Of a stretch of DNA of 64,000 bases, positions 38,951 to 47,268 are shown piece by piece. Source of the stretch: Burkholderia sp. Ax-1724. GTDB lineage: Bacteria > Pseudomonadota > Gammaproteobacteria > Burkholderiales > Burkholderiaceae. The notes beneath the pieces are model-generated. The model was not told the DNA's origin. It did no database searches and saw nothing but the letters and a program-made list of their open reading frames with translations. The stretch is from the NCBI RefSeq assembly GCF_011752995.1, contig NZ_VWWL01000007.1:186001-250000 (forward strand), in the 5' to 3' direction. Positions within the stretch are counted from its first letter, which is position 1; each line of letters begins with the position of its first letter. The position numbers were made by a program, and so were the translations under genes.

Positions 38951-39193
38951 TTTGCTCCCCCACGGAAGATCCAGATCGATGCTTGACGTCTCTGGAATCG
39001 CCTCCTTGATGTAGATCTCCGTCGTCTGCGCGCTCGTGTGCGCGAGGCGCGTCTGGATCGCTTCGCGGTGCTCGCCGCGTTTCGCCGCGTCGGTCGCGCC
39101 GATGGCCCGGATGTCCTTGAACTGCACGTCGAGCGTCACTTCGGCCTGCGCCTTCGCGCGGCGCCACATCGAATTCAATCCGCTCCTGGTGTA
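38933..39193 (-). pseudogene. Tyrosine integrase, C-terminal remnant
   Basis: About 86 codons resemble the C-terminal catalytic domain of phage-type tyrosine recombinases: YTRSGLNSMWRRAKAQA, then DIRAIGATDAAKRG with the second catalytic Arg in KDIR, LAHTSAQTTEIY with the His and nucleophilic Tyr. The N-terminal and core-binding domains, the first catalytic Arg and the Lys are missing, so it cannot be active. The upstream continuation of the frame to 39307 shows no similarity to integrases. The 3' end lies in the TCTAGA-motif cluster, as expected for int next to att. Confidence 0.75.
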
Positions 39194-39337
39194 CGGCGTG
39201 CCAACGCTGCGGCGGCGCAGGCAGGGGAACAGGCGATGGCTAATCGCGCGAAGGCTGACAAGGAGGCGGCCGCGCTCGCGCCCGGTGAGCTCGGCCGAGC
39301 TCGACAAGCTCGGCGCGCTCAGAAAGGACCAGCAATC

Positions 39338-39571
39338 ATGAAAATCGTACGGGTGCTTCTCGCGGCGGTTCTGTCAGGGTGCGCTATCCAGCAGCCTGTT
39401 CAGCTACCGTCGGCGCCGATCGTTCCAACGAAAATCGTCGACAAAGGTTGCGAGTGGGTGAAGTTCATCACGGCAAGTGCTGACGATACGGAGGCGACGA
39501 AACGGCAGATCATCGCCCACGATCAAGCCTTCGTCGCGAACTGTCCTGATGCAGCTCCCGGCTCAGATTAA
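39338..39571 (+). CDS. Phage Rz1/LysC-like outer-membrane lipoprotein (o-spanin candidate)
   Basis: 77-aa small lipoprotein: signal MKIVRVLLAAVLSGCA with lipobox LSGC (Cys15), Pro-rich stretch after the Cys, then CEWVKFITASADDTEATKRQ and IIAHDQAFVANC. This resembles the C-W-hydrophobic and ILAHN...C pattern of LysC/Rz1 proteins of P2-like and Burkholderia phages. AAAGGA precedes the ATG. Upstream, on the plus strand, 39194-39337 is an Ala/Lys-rich open stretch that might be the decayed tail of a partner Rz gene. It marks the island as prophage-derived. Confidence 0.65.
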   Translation: MKIVRVLLAAVLSGCAIQQPVQLPSAPIVPTKIVDKGCEWVKFITASADDTEATKRQIIAHDQAFVANCPDAAPGSD

Positions 39572-39634
39572 CTGCGACTGAGCTTGCAATCCACCGACAC
39601 CGGCGCAACCAGCCGATTGCAAGCTCCTGCAGTT
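39570..39634. repeat. Hairpin-forming repeat IR-1 flanking the toxin/immunity pair
   Basis: Core 39580-39626: arms GAGCTTGCAATC and GATTGCAAGCTC around a 23-nt loop. Outside the core AACTGC and GCAGTT extend the stem with small asymmetry. The complement of the core matches 40464-40519 almost base for base, apart from about 10 extra bases in the latter, so the two copies are in inverted orientation. Confidence 0.85.
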
Positions 39635-39908
39635 AGTCGTCAAGCCTTTGTCGGTATCGGGCGATGCACCGGCGGTAGATCAGGATAGCTGCCACGAACG
39701 CAAACACGGTGCCAGCTGATGAAATGAAGAATGCCAGATCAACTTCGTCAGATGCGGTTTTGCACTTGAATTTCAGAAGCAGGAAGTTCCAGACCGGATT
39801 TGAAAAATTCAAGGGGGTGTCTGGATGTGTGGCCCACCAGTATGCGTTGGCGAAAATGGCAACCACCAGACATGCAGCAATCGCTATGCAAACCAGAACC
39901 CTTTTCAT
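39633..39908 (-). CDS. Small two-helix membrane protein, candidate immunity protein
   Basis: 91 aa: helix 1 at about residues 4-24, a roughly 33-residue middle loop with NFSNPVWNFLLLKFKCKT, helix 2 at about 56-76, and a basic tail ending RRCIARYRQRLDD. Predicted inner-membrane with the loop in the periplasm. Its ATG overlaps the stop of the upstream DUF2778-like gene as ATGA (39908-39905), so the two are translationally coupled. A small membrane protein coupled to a cell-wall toxin is the usual layout of an effector-immunity pair; this is inference, as I do not recognise the family. GC is visibly lower than in flanking genes. Confidence 0.6.
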   Translation of the reverse strand: MKRVLVCIAIAACLVVAIFANAYWWATHPDTPLNFSNPVWNFLLLKFKCKTASDEVDLAFFISSAGTVFAFVAAILIYRRCIARYRQRLDD

Positions 39909-40378
39909 TTCACGGTCAGCTCCCCGTACGCTTTGAGCTGCGACCCAGGAACAGCCAGCTTGGGTGTATCAGTGAGAATTGCACGGATCCGATGCCAGTC
40001 ACCAAGATTCTCAATCGTCACGCAACCTTCGCTTTTTCCTACTCGGCCTTTGGGGTGCAGTCTGAAATTACCACGCAGGATACCGTCGCAAATAACGTGG
40101 TCATCATCAATACTCCCATCGATCGCATAAAGGGAAAACCACTCACTCTTGTTATTGCCATTCAGGTTTAACCAGTCCATCAGAGGGCCTACTGTCCCGC
40201 CTGACTTTCTATCAAAAATATAGTATCTGCCGACGGGAATTGCGCCATAGTTCGGTGTGCATGACAGGGATGCTTCATTGATATGACTGCCTTGGCCCGA
40301 AAAAGCATCAAATTTCAGGGCGCCAATCTCGAACTTACTCATTGGCTTACCGCTCAATCTAAAGGTGCATTGAAGCAT
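39905..40378 (-). CDS. Tlde1/DUF2778-like L,D-transpeptidase-fold effector candidate
   Basis: 157 aa, no signal peptide. Seen: N-terminal CTFRLSGKPMSKFEIG, DAFSGQG, PVGRYYIFDRKSGG, and the catalytic-type motif with H108, S116 and C119 (RLHPKGRVGKSEGCV), then DWHRIRA and SQLKAYGELTV. This is the pattern of DUF2778/Tlde1-domain proteins, some of which are type VI secretion effectors that attack peptidoglycan stem peptides by L,D-carboxypeptidase/exchange activity. Here no VgrG, PAAR or secretion genes are near, so the export route is unknown. GGAGAG precedes the ATG. Lower GC than neighbours suggests transfer. Confidence 0.75.
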   Translation of the reverse strand: MLQCTFRLSGKPMSKFEIGALKFDAFSGQGSHINEASLSCTPNYGAIPVGRYYIFDRKSGGTVGPLMDWLNLNGNNKSEWFSLYAIDGSIDDDHVICDGILRGNFRLHPKGRVGKSEGCVTIENLGDWHRIRAILTDTPKLAVPGSQLKAYGELTVK

Positions 40379-40392
40379 GGGCTCTCCGAATC

Positions 40393-40420
40393 GACTATTC
40401 AGCGGAAAATCTGAATAATC
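40393..40420. promoter_or_regulatory. Leader hairpin upstream of the DUF2778-like gene
   Basis: GACTATTCAG and CTGAATAATC (9 of 10 paired) around CGGAAAAT, 15 nt upstream of the effector ATG on the minus strand. It could be an operator or an RNA hairpin affecting translation. Confidence 0.4.
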
Positions 40421-40463
40421 ATGTTATGTAGGAGGGCGCATGATCGTCCACATCTATCTGCGG

Positions 40464-40540
40464 GGCTTGCAATCGGCTGGTCGCAAATAATGTGAGCCGG
40501 TGTCGATGGATTGCAAGCCGACGTGGATGATTGCAAGCTC
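40464..40540. repeat. Hairpin-forming repeat IR-2 plus extra half-arm
   Basis: Arms GGCTTGCAATC (40464-40474) and GATTGCAAGCC (40509-40519); a further GATTGCAAGCTC lies at 40529-40540. It is the inverted counterpart of the core at 39580-39626: shared blocks GCTTGCAATCGGCTGGT and GCCGGTGTCG are in the same order on opposite strands. Together the copies bracket 39627-40463, which contains exactly the two-gene unit and its leader. Confidence 0.85.
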
Positions 40541-41170
40541 ACAGGATCACCCGCACTGGGGGTTGCGATACGTTGCAACATCGTGGACAACTGTCAACGA
40601 AGGCTGCGGGAGGTCAGTTGGTGTTAGCCAATATGCATCACGTGGCTAGTGGAAGAGGTATACCCGCATCGAGCACGAGGACGGTACGGCCCTCCATATC
40701 AGGGAACACGAGGACGAAACCGTTCAGGTGTTTATCGGAAATACCGTTGGTTATTCTACCGGCGCGGGTTTCTAGCAATTTCAGAATCGGTACACGTTTG
40801 CTGCGGCTTATGAACTGAGTGACCAACCGCCGTAGCCAGTGCCAAATCGCGAGAGCCCTTATTTAAGCGCCCAGCCAGCACGCCCGCTGTAGTGGCGCAG
40901 GAGTGCTCTCAATGGCGGAAAAGTGTCTAGAACCAACGGCGTATACTCTAGCGTAACGCGGTTTTCGGTCGCTTAAAAAATAGGCGGATTCTAGACGGGG
41001 TTTGCCGACCACCTTTTCCAGCAAAGCTTTGCTGGGAGTGCATTCCGGCATGGGGTGCTGGTCTGCTACATGGCGGGCGCGCCATGCAAACCTGCGGCGC
41101 GGGCGTGCTGCTTGCGCCGTGCCGCGCGTCATGCAATCCTTCAGGCCGCGCGAATGAGGAGCAGGCAATC
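40541..41170. other. Gene-poor end of the island and ogt upstream region, 630 bp
   Basis: Two short open frames (plus, ending 40818; minus, 40826-40638) overlap, are not similar to anything I know and lack ribosome sites, so neither is called. GTTGCGATACGTTGCAAC near 40561 is a short imperfect palindrome. Right-end TCTAGA-type motifs lie at 40924 and 40988. From about 41000 base composition returns to that of the chromosome. Confidence 0.5.
40924..40997. repeat. Right boundary TCTAGA-core 10-mers (candidate attR)
   Basis: TGTCTAGAAC at 40924-40933 is a direct copy of 38941-38950. ATTCTAGACG at 40988-40997 matches 38930-38939 in nine of ten positions. A weaker TACTCTAGCG lies between them at about 40944. 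The spacing defines an element of about 2.0 kb containing the integrase remnant, Rz1-like gene and toxin/immunity pair. Confidence 0.6.
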
Positions 41171-41641
41171 ATGTTCAACGCAGTGATCGATGCGCCGTTC
41201 GGCAAGGTCGGCATCCGTCTCGAAGGCGAGGCCGTGCGCGAGATCGTCTATCTGCCGCAGTCGACGCGCAATATCGCGCCCGATACGCCGCTCGCGCGCG
41301 AGGCCGCCGCGCAGATCGAGCGTTACTTCGAGCAGGCATCCGCGCCGTTCGAGTTGCCGCTCGCCGCATGCGGCAGCGCGTTCCAGCGGCGCGTGTGGCA
41401 GGCGATCAGCGAGATTCCGCCCGGCGTCGTGCTGACCTATGGACAGCTCGCCAAACAGTTGGGTAGCGTGCCGCGCGCGGTCGGCCAGGCGTGCGGCTCG
41501 AATTTCTTTCCGATCGTGATTCCGTGTCACCGCGTCGTGAGTGCGAGCGGGATCGGCGGATTCGCGCATCATGCGGGCGACGGTTTCTTTCGCAACGTGA
41601 AGCGCTGGCTGCTCGCGCATGAGGGTGTTCCGTACGCATGA
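41171..41641 (+). CDS. ogt: Methylated-DNA-[protein]-cysteine S-methyltransferase
   Basis: Suicide DNA repair protein transferring the methyl of O6-methylguanine to a cysteine; 156 aa, short Ogt type without the Ada regulatory domain. Seen: FQRRVWQAISEIPPGVVLTYGQLAKQ with the DNA-binding helix, and PCHRVV with acceptor C119. GAGGAG precedes the ATG. The stop overlaps xerD (ATGA at 41638-41641). Confidence 0.94.
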   Translation: MFNAVIDAPFGKVGIRLEGEAVREIVYLPQSTRNIAPDTPLAREAAAQIERYFEQASAPFELPLAACGSAFQRRVWQAISEIPPGVVLTYGQLAKQLGSVPRAVGQACGSNFFPIVIPCHRVVSASGIGGFAHHAGDGFFRNVKRWLLAHEGVPYA

Positions 41642-42621
41642 GCATGACCGATACCGACATTTCCACCGATATCGCGGCGGTCGCACCGGCCGCCGCGCAT
41701 ACCGGCGACGCGGCGAACGCGTCGCCGCTGCTCGTCACGAGCGGCGCGTCGATCGACGCATTCTGCGACGCGCTGTGGCTCGAACATGGCCTGTCGCGCA
41801 ACACGCTCGACGCGTATCGCCGCGATCTGCGGCTCTTCTGCGAATGGCTCGCGCACGCGCGCAACGCGTCGCTCGATACCGCGAGCGAGGCCGACCTGAC
41901 CGCCTACAGCGCGGTGCGGCAGAAGGACAAGGCGACCTCGGCGAACCGGCGGCTCTCGGTGTTTCGCCGCTATTACGCGTGGGCGGTGCGCGAGCATCGC
42001 GCGGCCGTCGATCCGACGCTGCGCATCCGCTCGGCGAAACAGCCGCCGCGTTTTCCGTCCACGCTGAGCGAGGCGCAGGTCGAAGCACTGCTCGGCGCGC
42101 CCGATATCGACACGTCGCTCGGCTTGCGCGATCGCACGATGCTCGAACTGATGTACGCGAGCGGCCTGCGCGTCACCGAGCTCGTCACGCTGAAGAGCGT
42201 GGAAGTGAGCCTGAACGACGGCGTCGTGCGCGTGACCGGTAAGGGCTCGAAAGAGCGCCTGATTCCGTTCGGCGAAGAGGCGCACGCGTGGATCGCGCGT
42301 TATCTGCGCGACGCGCGCCCGGCGCTGCTCGGCGCGCGCGCGGCGGACGCGCTGTTCGTCACGACGCGCGCGGAAGGCATGACGCGCCAGCAGTTCTGGA
42401 ACATCATCAAGCGGCACGCGCAGGCGGCCGGCGTGCATGCGCCGTTGTCGCCGCATACGCTGCGGCACGCGTTCGCGACGCATCTGCTCAATCACGGCGC
42501 GGATTTGCGCGTCGTGCAACTGCTGCTCGGCCATACCGATATCTCGACCACGCAGATCTACACGCACGTCGCGCGCGAGCGGTTGAAGTCGCTGCATGCG
42601 CAGCATCATCCGCGCGGGTGA
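41638..42621 (+). CDS. xerD: Site-specific tyrosine recombinase XerD
   Basis: Chromosome-dimer resolution recombinase acting with XerC at dif; 327 aa. Seen: SAM-like core-binding N-domain (about 30-115), catalytic Arg in ASGLRVTEL, Lys in GKGSKERLIPF, HTLRHAFATHLL (His, Arg), GHTDISTTQIYTH (His, Tyr nucleophile). An N-terminal extension of about 30 residues is Ala/Thr-rich. Translationally coupled to ogt. Its closeness to the integrase remnant is probably coincidental, as this is a core gene. Confidence 0.93.
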   Translation: MSMTDTDISTDIAAVAPAAAHTGDAANASPLLVTSGASIDAFCDALWLEHGLSRNTLDAYRRDLRLFCEWLAHARNASLDTASEADLTAYSAVRQKDKATSANRRLSVFRRYYAWAVREHRAAVDPTLRIRSAKQPPRFPSTLSEAQVEALLGAPDIDTSLGLRDRTMLELMYASGLRVTELVTLKSVEVSLNDGVVRVTGKGSKERLIPFGEEAHAWIARYLRDARPALLGARAADALFVTTRAEGMTRQQFWNIIKRHAQAAGVHAPLSPHTLRHAFATHLLNHGADLRVVQLLLGHTDISTTQIYTHVARERLKSLHAQHHPRG

Positions 42622-42869
42622 GGTTTGGCGATCGCGGTGGTAGGGTCGCGAGTCGCGCGCGGCGGCAAGCGCCGGAATTTCGCTGATGCGCGCGGGCAGG
42701 GCGGCGAGCAACGCGGCAATGTCGATCGTGGAACGGATGGATGAAACCGGATTCAACGCTGTCTCCTCACGCCAGCCTGATTCCGAACGATCGTGCCACA
42801 GCCGCTGGACCCGCACAATTGGCCGTTCGGCAAATAGCCGTCGCGCGGACTCGCCATTACAATGCGCCG

Positions 42870-43361
42870 ATGAGCAAATCCAGACACGTCTCCGAAACGC
42901 CGGCCACACAGCTGTTGCGCCGCCACGGCGTCACCTTCGGCGAGCATCCTTACGACTATGTCGAGCACGGCGGCACCGGCGAATCGGCGCGCCAGCTCGG
43001 CGTGGACGAGCATCATGTCGTGAAGACGCTCGTGATGGAAGACGAGCATGCGAAGCCGCTGATCGTGCTGATGCACGGCGACCGCACCGTGAGCACGAAG
43101 AACCTCGCGCGGCAGATCGGTGCGAAGCGCGTCGAGCCGTGCAAGCCCGACGTCGCGAGCCGGCATTCGGGTTATCTGATCGGCGGCACGTCGCCGTTCG
43201 GCACGCGCAAGCCGATGCCGGTGTACGTCGAGTCGAGCATTCTCGAGATGGACCGGATCTGGCTGAACGGCGGGCGGCGCGGCTTTCTCGTCTGCATCGA
43301 GCCGAAGGTGCTCACCGAATTGCTGGCGGCGCAGCCGGTGCAGTGCGCGAGTGTCGACTGA
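42870..43361 (+). CDS. ybaK: Cys-tRNA(Pro)/Cys-tRNA(Cys) deacylase YbaK
   Basis: Trans-editing factor hydrolysing mischarged Cys-tRNA(Pro); 163 aa. Seen: TPATQLLRRHGVTF, VVKTLVMEDEHAKPLIVLMHGDRTVSTKNLAR, and GYLIGGTSPFGTRKPMPVYVE, the family's nucleic-acid/aminoacyl pocket. ATG 42870 gives the normal length; the longer frame to 42741 is non-conserved. Confidence 0.93.
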   Translation: MSKSRHVSETPATQLLRRHGVTFGEHPYDYVEHGGTGESARQLGVDEHHVVKTLVMEDEHAKPLIVLMHGDRTVSTKNLARQIGAKRVEPCKPDVASRHSGYLIGGTSPFGTRKPMPVYVESSILEMDRIWLNGGRRGFLVCIEPKVLTELLAAQPVQCASVD

Positions 43362-43509
43362 TTTTTCAGGCGACGCCGGCCTGAATGTTGGCCGGACTGT
43401 TTTTCGCGCGGACGCGTTCGGTAGAATGTGCGCCTCCCTGTTTCGACGGGCATGCCCTGATGCGGTTGGGGTGTCGAGTGTCAGACCGCGATCCTTATAA
43501 GAGTCCCAC

Positions 43510-44145
43510 ATGCAAAATGTGATCGTTGCTGTCGTTGCCTATCTGATCGGTTCGCTGTCGTTCGCTGTGATCGTGAGCGCCGCGATGGGTCTCGACGACC
43601 CGCGTTCGTACGGCTCGGGCAACCCCGGCGCCACCAACGTGCTGCGCAGCGGCAGCAAGAAGGCGGCGATTCTCACGCTGATCGGCGACGCGTTCAAGGG
43701 CTGGCTGCCGGTCTGGTTCGTCGTGCATGTCGGCTCGCGTTACGGGCTCGACGACAAGTCGGTGGCAATTGCGTCGCTCGCCGTGTTTCTCGGGCACCTG
43801 TATCCGGTTTTCTTCCGCTTCAAGGGCGGCAAGGGCGTGGCGACCGCGGCCGGCGTGCTGCTCGCGATCAACCCGACGCTCGGCGTCGCCACGCTGCTGA
43901 CCTGGCTGATCGTCGCGTTCTTCACGCGCTATTCGTCGCTCGCGGCGCTGTGCTCGGCGGTGTTCGCGCCGCTCTTCTACGTGTTCCTGTTCGGGCCGCG
44001 CATCGTCGCGCTGGCGGTGCTCGTGATGAGCGCGCTGCTCGTCTGGCGCCATCGAGGCAATATCGCGAAGCTGATGCGCGGGCAGGAGAGCCGGATCGGC
44101 GACAAGAAGAAGGCGGCGAGCCCGGCGGCGGGGAACGATCTTTGA
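43510..44145 (+). CDS. plsY: Glycerol-3-phosphate acyltransferase PlsY
   Basis: Integral membrane acyltransferase using acyl-phosphate to start phospholipid synthesis; 211 aa. Seen: [23 protein letters not shown] (motif 1), [19 protein letters not shown] (motif 2), and a basic C-terminus. Five to six predicted helices. Confidence 0.95.
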   Translation: MQNVIVAVVAYLIGSLSFAVIVSAAMGLDDPRSYGSGNPGATNVLRSGSKKAAILTLIGDAFKGWLPVWFVVHVGSRYGLDDKSVAIASLAVFLGHLYPVFFRFKGGKGVATAAGVLLAINPTLGVATLLTWLIVAFFTRYSSLAALCSAVFAPLFYVFLFGPRIVALAVLVMSALLVWRHRGNIAKLMRGQESRIGDKKKAASPAAGNDL

Positions 44146-44170
44146 GGCGGGGTTGAGTGGCCGCGGTGGT

Positions 44171-44198
44171 TTGACGTCCGCTTTTTGACGTCCGCTTC
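44171..44198 (+). repeat. 14-bp tandem duplication
   Basis: TTGACGTCCGCTT occurs at 44171 and 44185, 25 nt after the plsY stop codon. Confidence 0.7.
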
Positions 44199-44320
44199 GG
44201 CGCGCAAGTCGTCGCGGATGCAAGGCTTTCCGATGTTTCCGATACCGCGGCGGCGGAGGCCGTCCGGGCGCTGGCGCGAGGCTTGCCGCCAGCCCCGCGC
44301 AAACCTCGCCGCCTAGTCGC

Positions 44321-44806
44321 CTAGTCGCGGAAATTGTTGAAGTCGAGCGGCGTGTCGGTCACGTCCTTGCGCAGCAGCGCGATCACGCTTTGCAGATCGT
44401 CGCGCTTGCCGCCGGTCACGCGCACCGCGTCGCCCTGAATGCTCGCCTGCACCTTGATCTTGCTGTCCTTCACGATGCGCACGATTTTCTTCGACAGATC
44501 GCCGGACACGCCCTTCTTGATCTTGATGACCTGCTTGACCTTGTCGCCGCCGATCTTCTCGATCTTGCCGTAGTCGAGAAAGCGCACGTCGACATTGCGC
44601 TTGGCCATTTTCGACAGCAGCACGTCTTTCACCTGGCCGAGCTTGAAGTCGTCGTCGGCGAAGGCGGTGAGTTCGTTTTCCTTGTGCTCGACGCGCGCGT
44701 CGGAGCCCTTGAAGTCGAAGCGCGTGGAAATTTCCTTGTTGGACTGTTCGATCGCGTTCTTGACTTCGATCATGTTCGCTTCGCAGACGACGTCAAACGA
44801 TGGCAT
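44321..44806 (-). CDS. yajQ: YajQ-family nucleotide (cyclic-di-GMP) binding protein
   Basis: 161-aa DUF520 protein with two ferredoxin-like RNP folds. Seen: [25 protein letters not shown] N-terminus (here residues 1-20), [34 protein letters not shown], and [13 protein letters not shown] Xanthomonas homologue binds c-di-GMP and affects transcription and virulence; the role here is inferred. ATG 44806 was chosen for homology. Convergent with plsY. Confidence 0.93.
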   Translation of the reverse strand: MPSFDVVCEANMIEVKNAIEQSNKEISTRFDFKGSDARVEHKENELTAFADDDFKLGQVKDVLLSKMAKRNVDVRFLDYGKIEKIGGDKVKQVIKIKKGVSGDLSKKIVRIVKDSKIKVQASIQGDAVRVTGGKRDDLQSVIALLRKDVTDTPLDFNNFRD

Positions 44807-45010
44807 TGCATTCTCCCAATAGTGCGGCGGTGCGCGACGCGGCCGGTCGGCTGCTCGCGGGGCACTCGCTATAATCACGGACCGGACGTCATTTTACCGA
44901 CGCCGCTCCCTTTTGCCCAAGGCCGCCGCGCGGTGTCGCGAGAGCGGCCGATCCGGCGCCGGACGGCGCTACTTTGTCGCCAGTCGACGTTTCCCCTGAT
45001 TTTCGCTCCG

Positions 45011-46147
45011 ATGTCCCGATCCGATTCCGCCGCCGGTTCCGTAGCTGCTTCTGCCGCCGTTTCTGTGGCGGCATCCGCCGATGCCGTTGCCGATTCCGCC
45101 GCGCTTCTCGCCGACTATTCGCTGAAGGCGCACAACACGTTCGGCTTCGATGTGCGTGCGCGGTTTGCCTGCGTGATCGAGCGCGAGCCGCAACTGCTGG
45201 CCGCGGTGCGCGATCCGCGCGTCGCCGGCTTGCCGCGCCTCGTGCTCGGCGGCGGCAGCAACGTCGTGCTGACCGGCGACTTCGCCGGGCTCGTGCTGCT
45301 GGTGGCGCTGCGCGGCCGCCGCGTCGTGCGCGAGGATCAGGACGCCTGGTACGTCGAAGCCGCCGGCGGCGAGCCGTGGCACGAGTTCGTCGCGTGGACG
45401 TTGGCGCAGGGGCTGCCCGGCCTCGAGAATCTCGCGCTGATTCCGGGCACGGTCGGCGCGGCGCCGATCCAGAACATCGGCGCATACGGGCTGGAAATGT
45501 GCGAGCACTTCGTGTCGCTGCGGGCGATCGAGCTGGCGACCGGCGAAGCGATCGAACTCGATGCGCAGGCGTGCCGTTTCGGCTACCGCGACAGTTTCTT
45601 CAAGCGGGAAGGGCGCGAGCGTTTCGTGATTACCTCGGTGACGTTCCGTTTGCCGAAGCACTGGCAACCGCGCGCCGGCTACGCGGATCTGGCGCGCGAG
45701 CTGGCGGCGCAAGGCTATGAGGTCAGCGCCGAGACGGCCGGCGGCGTGCGCCCGCAGCCGACCGCGCAGGCGATCTTCGACGCGGTGGTCGCGGTGCGGC
45801 GCGCAAAGCTGCCCGATCCGCTGCAACTCGGCAACGCGGGCAGCTTCTTCAAGAATCCGGTGATCGAAGCGGCGCAATTCGATGCGCTCAAGCGCCGCGA
45901 GCCCGACGTCGTGTCTTATCCGCAGCCCGATGGCCGGGTGAAGCTGGCCGCGGGCTGGCTGATCGACCGATGCGGCTGGAAAGGCCGTGCGATGGGGGCG
46001 GCGGCCGTGCACGACCGGCAGGCGCTCGTGCTCGTCAATCGCGGCGGCGCGAGCGGCGCACAGGTGCTGGCGCTCGCGCGGGCGATCCAGCGCGACGTCC
46101 TCGAACAATTTGGCGTGGAACTGGAGGCGGAACCGGTGTGCCTGTGA
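45011..46147 (+). CDS. murB: UDP-N-acetylenolpyruvoylglucosamine reductase
   Basis: FAD enzyme reducing UDP-GlcNAc-enolpyruvate to UDP-MurNAc; 378 aa. Seen: [61 protein letters not shown], and the catalytic Ser region [13 protein letters not shown]. The first 35 residues are an Ala/Ser/Val repeat ([20 protein letters not shown]) absent from E. coli MurB. TATAAT at 44870-44875 may be its -10. A terminator follows at 46181. Confidence 0.94.
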   Translation: MSRSDSAAGSVAASAAVSVAASADAVADSAALLADYSLKAHNTFGFDVRARFACVIEREPQLLAAVRDPRVAGLPRLVLGGGSNVVLTGDFAGLVLLVALRGRRVVREDQDAWYVEAAGGEPWHEFVAWTLAQGLPGLENLALIPGTVGAAPIQNIGAYGLEMCEHFVSLRAIELATGEAIELDAQACRFGYRDSFFKREGRERFVITSVTFRLPKHWQPRAGYADLARELAAQGYEVSAETAGGVRPQPTAQAIFDAVVAVRRAKLPDPLQLGNAGSFFKNPVIEAAQFDALKRREPDVVSYPQPDGRVKLAAGWLIDRCGWKGRAMGAAAVHDRQALVLVNRGGASGAQVLALARAIQRDVLEQFGVELEAEPVCL

Positions 46148-46180
46148 CGCGCGGTTTCGGGTTTTGTCGAGGCGGAAATA

Positions 46181-46216
46181 AAAAAAGCGCCGGGCGTGTT
46201 GTCCCGGCGCTTTTTT
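46181..46216. terminator. Bidirectional terminator between murB and argF
   Basis: Arms AAAAAAGCGCCGGG and CCCGGCGCTTTTTT around an 8-nt loop; poly-A/poly-T flanks on both sides serve converging murB and argF. Confidence 0.95.
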
Positions 46217-46338
46217 GTTTCTGGCTTCAGTCGTGCCGCTGCGTGGGCGCTTGCGACGCCCCGGACGCATGCCGGGCGTGACGCCGGCGGCGGATGCCTT
46301 GCCTCGTATTCAAGGCCCCGTCGCGCTTGCGCCCATGC

Positions 46339-47268
46339 TCAGTGGTTGAGCTTGCCGAGCAGCAGGAATTCCATCAGCGCCTTTTGCACGTGCAGACGGT
46401 TTTCCGCCTCGTCCCACACCACGCTCTGCGGACCGTCGATCACTTCCGCGCTGACTTCCTCGCCGCGGTGGGCGGGCAGGCAGTGCATGAAGAGCGCGTC
46501 CGGATGCGCGCGCGCCATCATGTCGGCATCGACGCACCAGTCAGCAAAGGCTTGCTTGCGTGCCTCGTTTTCGGCCTCGAAGCCCATGCTGGTCCAGACG
46601 TCGGTCGTCACGAGGTCGGCGCCCGCGCAGGCCTCGTTCGGATCGTCGAATTCTTCGTAGAACGGCGCGCTTTCGGCGGCGACGAGCGCGTGGTCGACCT
46701 TGTAGCCCGGCGGCGTGGACACGCGCAGCTTGAAGCCGAGAATCTGCGCGGCTTCGATCCACGTGTAGAGCATGTTGTTCGCGTCGCCGACCCAGGCGAC
46801 CGTCTTGCCGCGGATCGGGCCGCGATGCTCGAAGTACGTGAAAATATCTGCGAGCACCTGGCACGGGTGGTATTCGTTGGTGAGCCCGTTGATGACCGGC
46901 ACGCGCGAGTTGTCGGCAAAGCGCTGGAGGATGTCCTGGCCGAACGTGCGGATCATGATGATGTCGACCATGCGCGAAATGACCTGCGCGGCGTCTTCGA
47001 TCGGCTCGCCGCGGCCAAGCTGCGTGTCGCGCGTGCTCATGAACACCGCGTGGCCACCTAGCTGGAAGATGCCCGCCTCGAACGACAGACGCGTGCGCGT
47101 CGAATTCTTTTCGAAGATCATCGCCAGCGTGCGGTCGTGCAGCGGGTGATAGGTCTCGTAGTTCTTGAATTTGCGTTTCAGGATGCGCGCGCGTTCGAGC
47201 ACGTACTCGTAGTCTTCCAGCGAGAAATCCTTGAACTGCAGGTAGTGGCGAATTTTCTTGGCGGTCAT
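46339..47268 (-). CDS. argF: Ornithine carbamoyltransferase, anabolic
   Basis: Makes citrulline from ornithine and carbamoyl phosphate in arginine synthesis; 309 aa. Seen: EKNSTRTRLSFE carbamoyl-phosphate motif, INGLTNEYHPCQ, WVGDANNM, and the ornithine motif FMHCLPAHRGEEV. Divergent from the DUF3579 gene, a conserved arrangement in Burkholderia-type genomes. Confidence 0.95.
   Translation of the reverse strand: MTAKKIRHYLQFKDFSLEDYEYVLERARILKRKFKNYETYHPLHDRTLAMIFEKNSTRTRLSFEAGIFQLGGHAVFMSTRDTQLGRGEPIEDAAQVISRMVDIIMIRTFGQDILQRFADNSRVPVINGLTNEYHPCQVLADIFTYFEHRGPIRGKTVAWVGDANNMLYTWIEAAQILGFKLRVSTPPGYKVDHALVAAESAPFYEEFDDPNEACAGADLVTTDVWTSMGFEAENEARKQAFADWCVDADMMARAHPDALFMHCLPAHRGEEVSAEVIDGPQSVVWDEAENRLHVQKALMEFLLLGKLNH

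Noticed and set aside
39194..39341. Possible Rz-like coding stretch upstream of the Rz1-like gene
   Set aside because: Two frames each carry a few suggestive residues (AKADKEAAALA; LDKLGALRKDQ) but no continuous gene; recorded only as a possible relic.
40531..40826. Two overlapping short frames (95 aa plus, 62 aa minus) in the island
   Set aside because: No recognisable domain or ribosome site; overlapping on opposite strands, so at most one could be real and neither is supported.
38918..41000. Element mobilised by XerCD at a dif-like site
   Set aside because: xerD is nearby, but no dif-like 28-mer was seen at the boundaries, and the island has its own integrase remnant.
46294..47061. Plus-strand open frame opposite argF
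   Set aside because: Composition is that of an antisense shadow; argF on the minus strand is complete and recognisable.
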